Below are positions 20,401-30,886 of a stretch of 64,000 nucleotides of DNA, one piece after another. Each line of letters begins with the position of its first letter. Positions within the stretch are counted from its first letter, which is position 1. The position numbers were made by a program, and so were the translations under genes. Source of the DNA: Malachius bipustulatus (Eukaryota > Arthropoda > Insecta > Coleoptera > Melyridae); NCBI GenBank assembly GCA_910589415.1, contig OU342634.1, positions 1,612,001-1,676,000 of the forward strand, in the 5' to 3' direction. The notes beneath the pieces were generated by a model. That model was not told the origin of the DNA. It made no database searches and saw only the letters and a list, made by a program, of their open reading frames with translations.

Positions 20401-22984
20401 CGTAGTCAACATTTGTTTTTCTTATGGCCACCATATTGTTTTTTATGTTGTTCGGTATAAAAAAATAATAAAAACCAAAAAAATTTAAACTTCAAAAAAT
20501 AAACTAAAAAAATGTTTATCTTCTTTTTTCTTTACAAAGAAGACAACTTTTCAGAACGAATTTGATAGATAAATTAAAAAAACCATAAGACAAGCATTAT
20601 TTCCGCGTATTTTGACAATGTTGACCTCTCGGTTGACGTATTTCGACGATTTTTTTAGGCTTTATTTCTTTGAAAAAAGAAGAGTAAAAGTTTTATTTTA
20701 TAAATTTAATAATATTTTTTTGAAGTTAATTAATTTTTGGTTCCCATTATTTTTTTCATATCGAACGACATAAAAAAATAATATGGCGGGCATAAGAAAA
20801 ACGAAAATTGATTGAGAAAACTCTTGGATCTAGTCGGCCTTGAAAATGTTTGTAATGACAGATGGGTAGCTCTTGAGGATGTATGTAAGCCTACAAAAAA
20901 TTATTTATTAATTTCCAATTTTGTTCTAGTTCTACACTGCTTTGAAGTTGAAAATTTTCGATCTTCACTTGTTTATAACTCATAAACCGCTCAATCTAAA
21001 TTCCAATGGTGAAAACCACCTGTATTAGATTTCTTCAGACATTTAAAAAATATAAAGTTTTACAGGGTGTTCTATTTTAAAACCCGAATTTAATGTTACT
21101 TCCGGTTAAACAGGAAGTTGTGTTGATCGAGCGTTTATCTCAACATATAGATGATGATTGTTACGAATTTAGTTCACCAAACGCACCTGTGAATTCTTCG
21201 TTGGTGGTCTGTAGCCGAAGATATCGATCGCCCTTCCAGACCTGGTCCTAGAGGTTTTTATTTTCATTTTCCAGTGATGGAGTGAACAGAACGGAGAGAA
21301 CGAAGACAGTATTCAAAAGGTATTCCAGGGAGAACGATCGCTTCGCTTCAAGAACGTACATTTCATTGACCATCATTTTATTATTGTGTCTAGAACTTTC
21401 GGTTAATTATTATTACTGTACCTATATATGAATATACCAATATATCAGCAGCTAATTACGATTCAGTTTAATGACCTTTAATAACGACAACCACAACGCT
21501 TATTTTACATTTGGTAACGACAACTAGGGAACTGGTGAGAACGATTATTTTACAATGATAAACTACGCCACTTTGTTTCAAAAAGTTTTGTCACATCTTC
21601 AAAATTAACGTAGTTATCGCTTGGGGCGTTTTTCATAATTCACCCTGCACAGACCGAGGCGTTCGTCGTGCACCACCCTGTATATATTGTTACGGGTCTC
21701 AAAATCATAAAACCACCACCACTAAAGTCTGCAATTGTCTTTATTGACTAACACAAGTAGATACAACTTTTAACCTCTAAATCTAAATAATCAATAAGCA
21801 CAGCTGTTCTCTTGTCTCCACATACAGATACTACACCACTTGTCTATACTTTCACTATTGGCTTCCTTACTTCAGACTTCACTTCACTTCCACTTTCCAG
21901 TAACTACTGCTCTGTCTTCCTTACTATACTTCAGCTTTCATTTCACGTCCAAGATACTTCTGCTCCTAGAGCGTCGATAGTCCCGCTTTTATACCATAAT
22001 GGCCGTGGATTTTGGAAATGTCAGATTGTTCATCGAGACCACTCTAGTATTTAATAGAACGCACAACTCTCCGTCATGCGTCGACTTGTCGCGAAACTGT
22101 CATTTTCTTTAATGGGCCAAAGCATTACAAAAAAAATATAAACAAACAAACTGGTGAAACTGGAATTTTGAAGAAACAACAAATAGAATTTTTTGAGAGT
22201 GGTCTCGTTATAATATAATTGCCGAAGCTACACATAAAAATTAAAAGAGATAGAGATTGGTCAAGTTGATCAATAAGTTAACCAGACTACACATGTCAGT
22301 GTCAGTGTCAGTAGAGCTGACAAGATCGATAATAGCTGGAAGGTTTTCATGAATTCAATGTTGAGAACTAGAAAAATGCATAAACCTGTCATCGCGCTTA
22401 TACTGTAATACGATTTATGATATTATATTATGTAGTGCCAGTTCTAGTACCCACGTGGACCTGTTCTGTAAAAAAATAGATTCAACATTTTAAAAGTTCA
22501 ACAGTCTGTTTTTGTTATTAGCGTTCCTTTGAACTCTTTTGCAGTTTTATCTTTAAATTTTAGTCATCTGCTCTTCTACCTCATACTTAAGTGTAGGTAC
22601 TATTGTTTAGTGTTTTATCCTAGAACAAGTTTTGCTAAAATCATATCAATCAAAAGCTTTTGGAATCGGCACATCCCAAATTTTAGCAGGAAGTAAGCAT
22701 CATCTGATTGTGATTTAGTCCCATTTAGGTTTGATAAGAGTGGTGTTAATAGTTTACGGCTTTTTTCAACAGGTTTATCAGCGGCAACTGGCATAGGTGT
22801 GGACGATTTACGTCGTCTTTGCATTTTACGCTTGAGCTTCGTAAAAGGTTGGGGACTAGACTACCCAAGGCCGTCAATTAAGGAAACCCCTTGTTGGATC
22901 GAAGTTCATTTACATCGAGCCTTACAGTTGCTAGACGAAGTTTTACATAACATGCCTATCAATGGACCCAGAGGCATTGAATAA
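17239..22984 (+). CDS. Med: Medea (Smad4), co-Smad
   Basis: The product is the common-mediator Smad. It joins phosphorylated receptor Smads of the BMP and activin/TGF-beta pathways and enters the nucleus to bind DNA and activate transcription. Coding exons read 17239-17484, 17767-18133, 18193-18417, 18706-19082, 19140-19278 and 22773-22984; all junctions are GT-AG and phases agree. The MH1 domain is in the first two exons, a Ser/Thr/Asn-rich linker in the second and third, and MH2 in the last three. The start is ATG 17239, 11 bases after an acceptor, giving [20 protein letters not shown], which aligns with Smad4 starts. The last intron is 3.5 kb and filled with repeats. One ancestral exon between 18417 and 18706 is interrupted by a 172-bp insertion, so the junction used there is uncertain. 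Some normally conserved MH2 residues differ. Confidence 0.9.
17767..18133 (+). CDS. Med: Medea coding exon: MH1 C-terminal half and linker
   Basis: It begins [20 protein letters not shown], completing the DNA-contacting hairpin, and includes the remaining zinc ligands in [20 protein letters not shown]. After [16 protein letters not shown] the linker starts. The donor is at 18134 (AA|GTAAAC), leaving phase 1. Confidence 0.92.
18193..18417 (+). CDS. Med: Medea coding exon: linker
   Basis: The 225-base exon enters and leaves in phase 1. It is rich in Asn, Ser and Thr and contains [18 protein letters not shown], which resembles the TYTQSMQP segment of Smad4 linkers. The donor is ATT|GTAAGA at 18418. 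Confidence 0.85.
18476..18705 (+). pseudogene. Med: Medea exon interrupted by 172-bp insertion
   Basis: After an acceptor (TTTTTCAG, 18468-18475) the frame continues W-N-N-T-S-N-N-T and then hits stops. The 13-mer TTCTAATAATACA at 18486-18498 is repeated at 18671-18683, and after the second copy the frame resumes [14 protein letters not shown] into MH2. So 18499-18670 looks like an insertion with a 13-bp target duplication. It shifts frame and adds stops. Splicing directly from 18417 to the AG at 18704-18705 would keep the frame and skip the damaged part. Confidence 0.7.
18499..18670 (+). mobile_element. short retroposon-like insert with hammerhead-like core
   Basis: The 172-bp AT-rich insert is bounded by a 13-bp direct repeat. 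Within it GTGATCAAGGGATTAATCAA followed by TCCCGAAACGTC has the layout of a hammerhead ribozyme half: a CTGATGA-like box (two of the conserved bases changed), a 6-bp stem II with loop AATC, then GAAAC. Hammerheads occur in Penelope-like elements and small retrozyme-type insertions. The identity of the insert is otherwise unknown. Confidence 0.5.
18706..19082 (+). CDS. Med: Medea coding exon: MH2 N-terminal part
   Basis: It encodes [20 protein letters not shown], the [20 protein letters not shown] strand region, [19 protein letters not shown] and [19 protein letters not shown], ending PSAYIK at the donor AAG|GTTAGT. Compared with the Smad4 family as I know it, the loop after DPSG reads RNRLCLG where GxRFCLG is usual. 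The start at 18706 is inferred from phase; the ancestral exon began further upstream. Confidence 0.9.
19140..19278 (+). CDS. Med: Medea coding exon: MH2 alanine-rich insert
   Basis: It encodes [19 protein letters not shown], the alanine run [12 protein letters not shown] characteristic of Smad4 and its orthologues, and [14 protein letters not shown]. The donor is ATAA|GTGAGT and leaves phase 1, matching the next exon. Confidence 0.93.
20086..20915. mobile_element. truncated fold-back element in Medea intron
   Basis: The left end CAGGGTGCACCATATTATAT, the GACCGTTCCTGAAATATCC block and the later ATGGCGGGCATAAGAAAAAC block place it in the family seen at 5381-7013 and 8989-10004. The outermost right arm is missing, and the sequence passes into a second family's fragment near 20930. 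Confidence 0.65.
21694..22110 (-). mobile_element. solo-LTR-like segment
   Basis: TGTTACGGGTCTC followed by about 270 bp is closely matched at 40907-41220 (CCACCACTAAA, TTATTGACTAACACAAG, CACAGCTGTTCTCTTGTCT in both). On the - strand a TATA box (GGTATAAAAGCGGGAC) lies at about 21990-22005. No coding region adjoins it, so a solo LTR of a gypsy-type element is likely. The far end is not defined. Confidence 0.45.
22773..22984 (+). CDS. Med: Medea last coding exon: MH2 C-terminus
   Basis: It encodes [19 protein letters not shown], the L3 loop [20 protein letters not shown], and [20 protein letters not shown], ending [10 protein letters not shown] and TAA. Co-Smads lack the SSxS phosphorylation tail, as here. 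The L3 loop reads GLDYPRPS where Smad4 proteins normally have GPDYPRQS. The 3' untranslated region is AT-rich; the first clear AATAAA that I see is at 24138-24143, beyond a MITE. Confidence 0.93.
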
Positions 22985-23650
22985 TTTAGAATCGTGTCTC
23001 TGTTATAGACCGAACTGTTTTTGCAAGAAAATTTGCAGAATGTGATATTTGTACATAATTATTTTGTAATTTTGTATTTTTCTATGCTTTTAATTTTCAA
23101 TTTTTTAACGTTAATTATTCTCAAGTCGTGAGAATGTCATATCCTATGGAATTTTAATTCAAAGTAATTTTTTATTTGGATTTTATGAATAATTAAGCTT
23201 TTATTTATTTTGTTCTTGTAAAAATTCCACATGAATGGTTTTTTTGAGCTTTAAATTTTTATGTGATGTTGATCTCTTTTTTATTACTGATAAAAGTCAG
23301 TAGAAATTAAATTATTTTGTTGACATCCTCTTTGTTCATTGTATGTACATAAATATTAATACTTATATGCGCCGTACAGATATATCTTTATTAAAAATAT
23401 GATCTCAAAATTATTTTTGCTCGCATGAAAAGCACAACAACTATAATTAGTCAAAAATATGACGTTGAAAAATATGTAAAATGTAGGTAACTGAAGTACA
23501 AAATCGTATAATATAATCTTATAATCATAAAGTCTTATTGTGTACCTTTAACTATGATATTTATTTAAAGCTCTTTGTTTTCCGAACTTTGGGGATCAAA
23601 AAAATGGGCGAAACTTAATTTTCTTGAAAACTTTTGCTTTTTCTTATCTA
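22985..23650 (+). other. Medea 3' flank
   Basis: The segment is AT-rich, without coding potential, and probably 3' untranslated or downstream sequence of Medea. No perfect AATAAA was identified before the MITE at 23658. Confidence 0.4.
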
Positions 23651-23657
23651 AGTTTAA

Positions 23658-23898
23658 CACATTCACTGCCCAAGCAAGCCAGGAGCTTTTTTGAGTATCT
23701 CTGGTTTGTTTACCTAGCCTAATTAATGTTTTCACCAACAAGTATCAACTTCAAAAAACTTTCACTTCAAAACTTCAAAAAACTTCAAAAAACAGAGTCA
23801 CATGTTTTACTGGTTTCTGTGATCTCGAGTGTTTTGTTTATAATTGCTGATTTTTATTCAACTTGGTATTATAACAACGAGATGGGCAGTGAAAGCGT
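23658..23898. mobile_element. degenerate piggyBac-type MITE
   Basis: TTAA at 23654-23657 is followed by CACATTCACTGCCCAAGC, nearly the same terminal repeat as the piggyBac remnant at 12395. The right end GGGCAGTGAAAGCG is its decayed inverse. There is no transposase sequence. Confidence 0.5.
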
Positions 23899-24732
23899 TG
23901 AAATTTTATTTTTCACTTTGTTCATTAATAGCGCAGAGAATTAAAAAAAAATTGCATTGTCATCATTCTTCAGAACTAACATTATTTTATTTTACTGTAG
24001 AATTTAGATTTTGTTTATTTTTATTGTAGATTTTTATATATATTTTTGTGATTTTATTTAAATATCGAGATACTTTAAATTGAATCTGAGATAATTTGTA
24101 AAAAAATTGTTATTTGTCATAATTTTTTATTTTCAAGAATAAATATTACTCATTACTTCATTTTTTTATTCTACTTTCTCTGCTTATAAACTATAATAAT
24201 ACTTATAACTTTTATAAAAAAGTTGCATCTGATGGATTAATAATAATTACAACAATTGAATACTACAATACAGAGAACGTTGAGTAGTTTTCGGTTATAA
24301 CAACCATGTCTACTGTTTAAACAGTCTAATTTCGACTTGTGATTCACAGGTCATGCAGTCGAAAACAAAATTACAACTGTTATGAGTGATCCTTATTCCT
24401 ACATTTTGAGAACAGATGAATTGGTTAAAAGAGGAAAAGACATTTTTGTTTACATTTTATGAATTTTTACAAACGACAAGGTGTCATAATATGCATGATC
24501 ATAAAGAACTTCAGCTCAGAGAAGTTGGCGCCTGTAAATGTATTGGGATACCAGCTATGAAATTACTCTCTGTTTACTAATTTACTATATTTATTAATAA
24601 TCATGAAATCGTACATATTATAATAATTCTACATGACGTATCGCCATAACAACATAATAATAATAAATTCAACTCATCTCTTAATCTTCTTATTAATGAC
24701 TTGGTCTTATTCTATTATTACACTTACAGCGG

Positions 24733-24914
24733 GTATTGTAAAGGCCCATTAAGTTAACGGGGAGATTTCTGTGGCCATTTCTGGAGAAGGTATCGAGGTA
24801 TTCTTGACATGATAGTAATTACAAAAATGTTAATAAAAGTCACTTGACGTCGATATTAGCTCCAAAAACTAGCACAGAAATCTGCCCCTTATAGCCTAAT
24901 GAGCCTTTATAATA
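24733..24914. mobile_element. MITE with TATTRTAAAGGC ends, copy 1
   Basis: The element is bounded by TATTGTAAAGGCCCATTA and the inverse of TAATGAGCCTTTATAATA. Inside, CAGATTTCTGT-like tracts are also inverted. A second copy lies at 62722-62930 with similar length and sequence, showing that this is a discrete dispersed element. Confidence 0.65.
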
Positions 24915-25220
24915 TTGGCTGTTAGTCTCTAGTGGGGTGAGCAGCAGACATCACACTTCTCACCCCCAAGTTGAGAGAGCGTTTACAAATTTAATCGGTC
25001 TGGAGGTTCAACATTTCTGCGAGGTCTGCTCTTCACATTTGGACTTCCCTAGGTTTAAAAGTACTCACACCTCCATTAATAACAGCTTGACTATACTGTC
25101 AGGTACCAATAATAACTCCCTTTCTACTTCTTGCTCTACCAACATATTTTCGCCTTGCGAATCTGAAGCAGACTCACTTTCTAATATAATGGAACCTTCT
25201 GAAGAGACTTGTGGTACATT

Positions 25221-25440
25221 TTAATCATTACCTTTCACCCTCTCAGATAGCGTGACATTCACCTCAACACCGCCAATAGGTTTTTGCCTATTTCCTGGGT
25301 TGTAACGCGTTTCGATGTTACCCGTAATATTAACTTCCTTACTATCTGGAAGATCTATACCCTCATAAAACCTACCCATTTTAATTATTTGGTTTGAATG
25401 CCTTAACCATCTTAACCTACCATCATGTATAGGACTACAA
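25221..25440 (-). pseudogene. gypsy pol C-terminal fragment
   Basis: Read on the - strand this is an open frame ending in TAA at 25221-25223, with RLRWLRHSNQIIKMGRFYEG and later KPIGGVEVNVTLSE. The R-H-S-N-Q-I motif and position fit the region just after the GPY/F module of a Ty3/gypsy integrase. It continues the broken - strand gypsy element whose other pieces lie at 26746-26848, 28598-28684, 36554-37155 and 40514-40905. Confidence 0.6.
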
Positions 25441-25446
25441 AAATAT

Positions 25447-26742
25447 AGTTTTCATTCTCCCCTTTACGAAAGTGTAACTTTCTGTCTTGATAAGACAACC
25501 GAAAGCGAAAGTAAAACATCCTAGGTGATAGGTTGCTAGGTGGTTGCTAGCTATGAAAAACTTTCGTGGCCTGGACAAAAAAGTAGAAATGTCAGTTTGA
25601 TTAACGTTTATTTAGATGGAAAATTAAATGTAAAACTGCAATAAAAAATTCCAGTAAATCTTTCTGGAACATACAAATAATTATTATTGTATGTTCCAGA
25701 AAGATTTACTGGAATTTGCAGCTTCTTGAATGAAATTCATTTTGAACTAAACTACGATCAAAGATTCTAAAATTAATACGGCACAGAGTTTTAAACTTGA
25801 CAGTGTCATAAATTAATAATTTAAAACTATCGTTACTATGGTAATGTTAAAAACATGGCACCTTATAATAATTCCATTGTTATCACTGAATCGTATTATT
25901 TTACTCATTTCTTCTTAATCCGTGGTTCAATATGGCAAGGGGAGAATGAAAAGTTTAATACATTACACGCTACGAAAGCTCTTTCAGGTGCTCGGAGTTT
26001 TTAAATAACCTCGGCTACGCTACGCTTCGCCTCGGCCATTCAAATACTCCTCACACCTAAAAGTGAACTTTCGTAGCTTGTAATGTAAATAACTATTTCA
26101 TTCTCCCCTTTACGAAAGTGTAACTTTCTGTCTTGATAAGGCAACCGAAAGCGAAAGTAAAACATGCTAGGTGATAGGTTGCTAGGTGGTTGCTAGCTAT
26201 GAAAAACTTTCGTGGCCTGGACAAAAAAGTAGAAATGTCAGTTTGATTAACGTTTATTTAGATGGAAAATTAAATGTAAAAATGCAATAGAAAATCCCAG
26301 TAAATCTTTCTCGTACATACAAATAATTATTATTGTATGTTCCAGAAAGACTTACTGGAATTTGCAGCTTCTTGAATTAAATTCATTTTGAACTAAACTA
26401 CGATCAAAGATTCTAAAATTATAGCGGTACAGAGTTTTAAACTTGACAGTGTCATAAATTAATAATTTAAAACTATCGTTACTATGGTAATGTTAAAAAC
26501 ATGCATGGCACCTTATAATAATTCCATTGTTATCACTGAATCATATTATTTTACTCATTTCTTCTTAATCCATGGTTCAATATGGCAAGGGGAGAATGAA
26601 AAGTTTAATACATTACACGCTACGAAAGCTCTTTCAGGTGCTCGGAGTTTTTAAATACCCTCGGCTACGCTACGCTTCGCCTCGGGTATTTAAATACACC
26701 TCACACCTAAAAGTGAACTTTCGTAGCTTGTAATGTAAATAA
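25447..26742. repeat. tandem pair of 646-bp units with internal hairpins
   Basis: Two units start TTCATTCTCCCCTTTACGAA at 25451 and 26097 and are nearly identical across about 646 bp. Each has a hairpin with arms CCAGTAAATCTTTCTGGAAC and its inverse (weakened in unit 2), and a second hairpin (CTACGAAAGCTCTTTCAGGT with its inverse) whose loop is CTCGGCTACGCTACGCTTCG. The array sits in the - strand gypsy relic between 25440 and 26746. Confidence 0.85.
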
Positions 26743-26745
26743 CTA

Positions 26746-26848
26746 TTTCCCTACCTAATACTTCATTTATAATAGCTTTTGCCCATACAGGTTTATTTTT
26801 ATTTCGGTAATCCTTGGCATAAACTAGTTCCCTTAATGAAAAACTTAC
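26746..26848 (-). pseudogene. gypsy integrase GPY/F-region fragment
   Basis: The - strand reads VYAKDYRNKNKPVWAKAII followed by NEVLGR, the pattern of the integrase C-terminal (GPY/F-like) module of Ty3/gypsy elements. A frameshift and stop separate it from the piece at 28598-28684. The hAT element 26857-28589 divides the two. Confidence 0.65.
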
Positions 26849-26856
26849 ATCCCTAC

Positions 26857-28589
26857 AGAGCTGCTACAAATACCCATTGAAAGTATTTCAAATATCAAAT
26901 ACCAAATACCGTATAAGGTATTTGCAATGTGAAATACCAAATACTCCGCTTAATAAAAAAGATTTCAAATACCAAATACTCAACAGAAGTAATTGAAATT
27001 TACAGCAAATAAAGTATTTCAAATATTTTATAGTATTTCAAATCCTTTAAAAGTATTTAAAATCCTTTTAAAGTATTTGAAATCCTTTATAAGTATTTGA
27101 AATACCGCAAATTGTACTTCAAATACCCAAAACATAATTTTAAGTTATTTCAAATGTTTTTGTATGAACTGTTATTCATTTGAATTTGAGACATCCGTAT
27201 TCAAAAATATTATCTCCCTCTTTGATTTTAGATAAAAATATAATATAAATGATTATTTTGTTTCTATAAACCAATAGGAAATTGCAGGTTGTAGCCAATC
27301 GTAACATTATTATAGTGGGAATTTTCTATTTACATTATTGCCACGAGAATAATTTGAGGTAGGTCATTTGTTTTTACTGAATAGTAATATTATTTTTCAA
27401 TTTGACTTCTGTCATCAATTTGCAAGACAATAATAAATAATTACTGTAAAAATGAATGAGAAACAGTTCAGTTCATCGTCAGTCCATGGAAAAAAATAAT
27501 CAATCGAATACCACATGAGAGTTCAATAAATAAAAAAATAATTTCACAGACCTTTCTCAAAGCTGTTGCCATTCGACAACAGCCACTCGAGCCCTATTTG
27601 CTCTCGTGTCTATTGCCTGGCAACACCTTTTCGAAAATCTGTGGAATTATTTTCCCTTTCTCGCTCTCTTGTGATATTACTACAGATAATTTGTTAAGAT
27701 TGATTTATATGTTGTCAGTGAAAAATAAATAGGAAAGGTCAACACAATTGCAATTTGAATTGAGTAGTATAATATGCAGTAGTAGTGTATGTATAGTATA
27801 TTATATGTATATGAGTTCATAACAAATGAAGATCGCAATTTTACATTATCAAAGCAATTTATCTCGAAAACAACTGACAAGTGACAATATCGGAAAACGA
27901 CTTTTTATGCGGTATTCTTACAACGTTAATTTTTCACTTACATTTGAAACAGCAGAGCGTATTCTCTATTATAAGAAAACAAAGGTTTCAACATTTCTAA
28001 TATTAAAGATGTTGAGTTCTCAACTTTACCTCTTCATATCTCAGTCAATTTACAAGAGAAATTTTATCTACAATTTTTCTGCGCTTCTCTGATGACCCCC
28101 GAACAACATGCTGTTCAAGAGTTTATGCGCCACTTACGGGACAGCTAGTAGATTGGGAACTATTAATAAATTATAAAATTTGTGTTTTCAACCCTTACTT
28201 TGTAGATTGATAAATCTAATAAATATGTAAGAAAAGAATTAGATCGATACGTTAGAGTTAGGTACCTATTTTGAATAATTAAAGTACTTATTCTTGAAAT
28301 ACTTATAAATTATTTGAATGACCGGAGGGTATTTGAAATACCGGAGAGTATTTGAATTACCAGAGAAAGTATTTGAAATACCGGAGTGTATTTGAAATAC
28401 CAAGCAAAGTAATTGAAATACCAGAATTTCTGAAAACCAAATACCAAATCCAAATACTCAACCAAAAGATTTCAAATATCAAATACCAAATACCGATAAT
28501 CAAAAGGATTTGAAATAAAGTATTTCAAATACCGAACGTATTTGAAATACCTTTCCAATTACTTTTATTTCAAATACTGGACAGCTCTG
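26857..28589. mobile_element. non-autonomous hAT element
   Basis: The 8-bp sequence CATCCCTA occurs at 26849-26856 and 28590-28597, directly flanking CAGAGCTG and CAGCTCTG ends. An 8-bp duplication with CAGAGCTG-type termini is the signature of hAT. Both subterminal regions (about 26870-27130 and 28310-28570) are packed with TATTTGAAATACC-type repeats. No hAT transposase is visible; the centre has a piece of the fold-back family (27811-28100). Confidence 0.85.
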
Positions 28590-28597
28590 CATCCCTA

Positions 28598-28684
28598 TTA
28601 CCATGATGAAACTCTATTTGTTTTCAATGTGTTTCTCTGCAGCTGGTCGAGTTAAAAAATCTAGCCTAGTCCTAACCTTACGCG
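28598..28684 (-). pseudogene. gypsy integrase fragment left of errantivirus
   Basis: Across the errantivirus insertion, the - strand frame of 36554-36900 continues here as R-K-V-R-T-R-L-D-F-L-T-R-P and then EKHIENK and a stop, a typical gypsy integrase C-terminal segment. The target CGCG is present on both sides of the inserted provirus. Confidence 0.65.
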
Positions 28685-29095
28685 AGTTATGCATTCCTTC
28701 ATGAATGACACATTGTAACTCATTATCATTCGAGTATAGTAAGTCCTTATTAGTTTTATAACCCTTAGCCTCGAAACAAATGGCCCATTGTATTATTGTT
28801 ATTATGAACTAAATATCAAATGATATATGTATAATGACTATTATTGTTAATCATATTAATATTCTGTATTTGAAACTAGGATAATGTTCTTAAAACACAT
28901 CCTTTTGGAATTATTAATAAACAGGCGCATGGCAAAGCCACCGCCCTCCTTAAAAGGTATAAATACTGTATTTACTTATTGTACTAGTTAGATCAGATTT
29001 AGCATTCGTGCCTAATGTATTTATTGTAGTATATTAGTCTGTTCTCAATAAATTAATTTTTAAAAAAGTCTTTTGTGGCCCTTGAAATCAAAATT
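28685..29095 (+). repeat. errantivirus 5' LTR
   Basis: 411 bp, starting AGTTATGCATTCC and ending AAAATT. A TATA box (TATAAAT, 28968-28974) and AATAAA near 29047 are present. It differs from the 3' LTR by lacking one 4-base GTAA repeat; I saw no other difference by eye. Confidence 0.92.
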
Positions 29096-29113
29096 GGCGC
29101 AGTCGTGGTAGGA
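29095..29113 (+). other. tRNA-Ser-type primer-binding site
   Basis: TGGCGCAGTCGTGGTAGG immediately follows, and by one base overlaps, the LTR end. The match is to the 3' end of tRNA-Ser, as in 17.6 and 297 elements of Drosophila. Confidence 0.75.
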
Positions 29114-29695
29114 TTCAGCCCTTTGCACTAAGAATTTGCACAGAATATTGCCAAATTTAGAGCAAAGAAAGTGTAACAAGTGTAAAGTCAGTGTCAACTG
29201 AGAGAGCTGTCTTCAACAAGAACCCGATCTTCAAGAGCTTCAAGACTTCACCTGCAAGACCCAAACCCAGCAACTCTCCAACCGAGTTTGAGGCAATAAA
29301 GTCGAGCAGAAAACCTGGACGAGCCCCAGCAGTTCGCAGAACTTGAGGTCCACTCGCCAGCTGAAAGAAAACTTGCACGAACAGTAAGTCCTTTGTTTCT
29401 CCCATCCTTAGTTTTAATTGCAAAAAGAATTTGTTGTCCCATTCACTTGTGACTGAACTTTTTCTTTTTCATTAGTATTTTAAGAAAAAGTAATTCTTAT
29501 ATTATTTTAAGAAAAATATTTTCAAAGCAAGTTAAAATTTAAATTCTATCAAGGAATTATTTGATGAATTAAACATTCATATAGGTATTGATTTTTAGAA
29601 ATAATAAGTGAATATTCAAATTTATAAAAGATATTTCTATTAGAAACAAGTTCACTTTAAGTATTATCTGAACAAAAGTATTTGGTTATATCATC

Positions 29696-30886
29696 ATGGC
29701 ACAGCAACCAATTAATTATATGGCAATTAGAGCATATGCAGATGCAATTCCAGAATTTGACGGTAATGAATTTGCCTTATATCCATTTATTGAACAAAGC
29801 AATAGACTTCTAGTACATTTTAACCGTGCTGACGATGAAGTACTTAGAACTTACCTATTGGGATTAATTACCAGCAAATTCAAAGGAAGAGCACTAGCAC
29901 TAGTTGGTAGCCGAAGCGACTTAGCAACATGGGAACAAATGAAAAATGCCCTAATAAATTGCTTTGACGACCATAGAGATATTGATTGCTTAGCCAACGA
30001 TATAAATTCTGCAACTCCTCATCCAAGAGAATCACTATTAGAATTTAGTAATAGATTGCAATTATTACGTGGAAAAATTGCAACAAAATTAAAAGCTATA
30101 CCTGTAGCAGACATGAACCTCGAAACGAAACAAATAAGATACGCACATTACGAATCAATGACTTTAAATGCTTTTATTAGAAATTTGCATCCGTTCAATT
30201 TACAAATGGCGATACGTCTTAGAAATCCGAATACTTTAGAACAAGCACAAACATTCCTTATTCAAGAAGAAAATTTTCAACGATTGAATAATCCAAATTC
30301 ATTCAAACCAAATAACATTAAAAACCGACCACAAAATATTAATACAAGTAATAATTATCGAACCCCATATTATAATACACCCTCATTCTCACAACAATTT
30401 ACTTCTTCACCCCATTATTCTCAGCCAAATTTCAGGCAAAATTTCAATGCTCAAGTCAATGCAAACCAAAACAATTTTCCCTCACAACCGATTAATATTC
30501 AACCCCGTCCTGTCCAACAACAACGTTTCTTCACCAACCGACAAGTCTTTGGCAAACCACAGCCAGCTTTTGGAAAAAATACGCCGATTTCCAGACAAAA
30601 TGCTGCCACAAATTATCCAACCCCTATGAGTATTTCCAGACAGGTATCTCATAGACCCCCTCAACATAACTTTAATAGTTATAATCACCCTAACAAAAAA
30701 CATAAAGCAGACGAATTCTATAATGTAGAAAATCCCGAAGAAAATCCAACCCAAGAATTTCAAGACCCAGATTTTCTCCAAAATCAAAATGATTATTATG
30801 ACGAATATGTTTACGACGAGAGCGAAGAACCAAATTCCAATGAGAAAATAAATTTTCAAATACCAGCCTCGGAAACTATGAATTAA
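29696..30886 (+). CDS. gag: errantivirus Gag
   Basis: 396 residues starting at an ATG about 600 bases after the LTR. The N-terminal 200 residues include a capsid-like region (AIPEFDGNEFALYPFIEQS, then YLLGLITSKFKGRA) of the retrotransposon Gag type. The C-terminal half is rich in Asn, Gln and Pro and ends in an acidic stretch. There is no CCHC zinc knuckle, as is usual in errantiviruses. The ORF is intact and overlaps pol by about 40 bases in the -1 frame, suggesting ribosomal frameshifting. Confidence 0.9.
   Translation: MAQQPINYMAIRAYADAIPEFDGNEFALYPFIEQSNRLLVHFNRADDEVLRTYLLGLITSKFKGRALALVGSRSDLATWEQMKNALINCFDDHRDIDCLANDINSATPHPRESLLEFSNRLQLLRGKIATKLKAIPVADMNLETKQIRYAHYESMTLNAFIRNLHPFNLQMAIRLRNPNTLEQAQTFLIQEENFQRLNNPNSFKPNNIKNRPQNINTSNNYRTPYYNTPSFSQQFTSSPHYSQPNFRQNFNAQVNANQNNFPSQPINIQPRPVQQQRFFTNRQVFGKPQPAFGKNTPISRQNAATNYPTPMSISRQVSHRPPQHNFNSYNHPNKKHKADEFYNVENPEENPTQEFQDPDFLQNQNDYYDEYVYDESEEPNSNEKINFQIPASETMN

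Larger units (their letters stand above)
19279..22772 (+). other. Medea last intron, repeat-filled
   Basis: The intron is about 3.5 kb. Up to 20085 nothing is recognised. From 20086 to 20915 it has the CAGGGTGCACCAT fold-back family, without a matching right end, then a piece of the second fold-back family at 20930-21090. An LTR-like segment follows at 21694-22110. The acceptor TTTTTTCAACAG precedes the last coding exon. Confidence 0.7.

Noticed and set aside
26870..28570. TATTTGAAATACC repeats as a satellite or CRISPR-like array
   Set aside because: Spacing is irregular, and the blocks lie just inside hAT ends with an 8-bp duplication, so they are subterminal repeats of one transposon.
30482..30859. 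125-codon - strand ORF within gag
   Set aside because: Shadow of the Asn/Gln-rich gag C-terminal half; hydrophobic composition follows from the complement of AAT/AAC codons.
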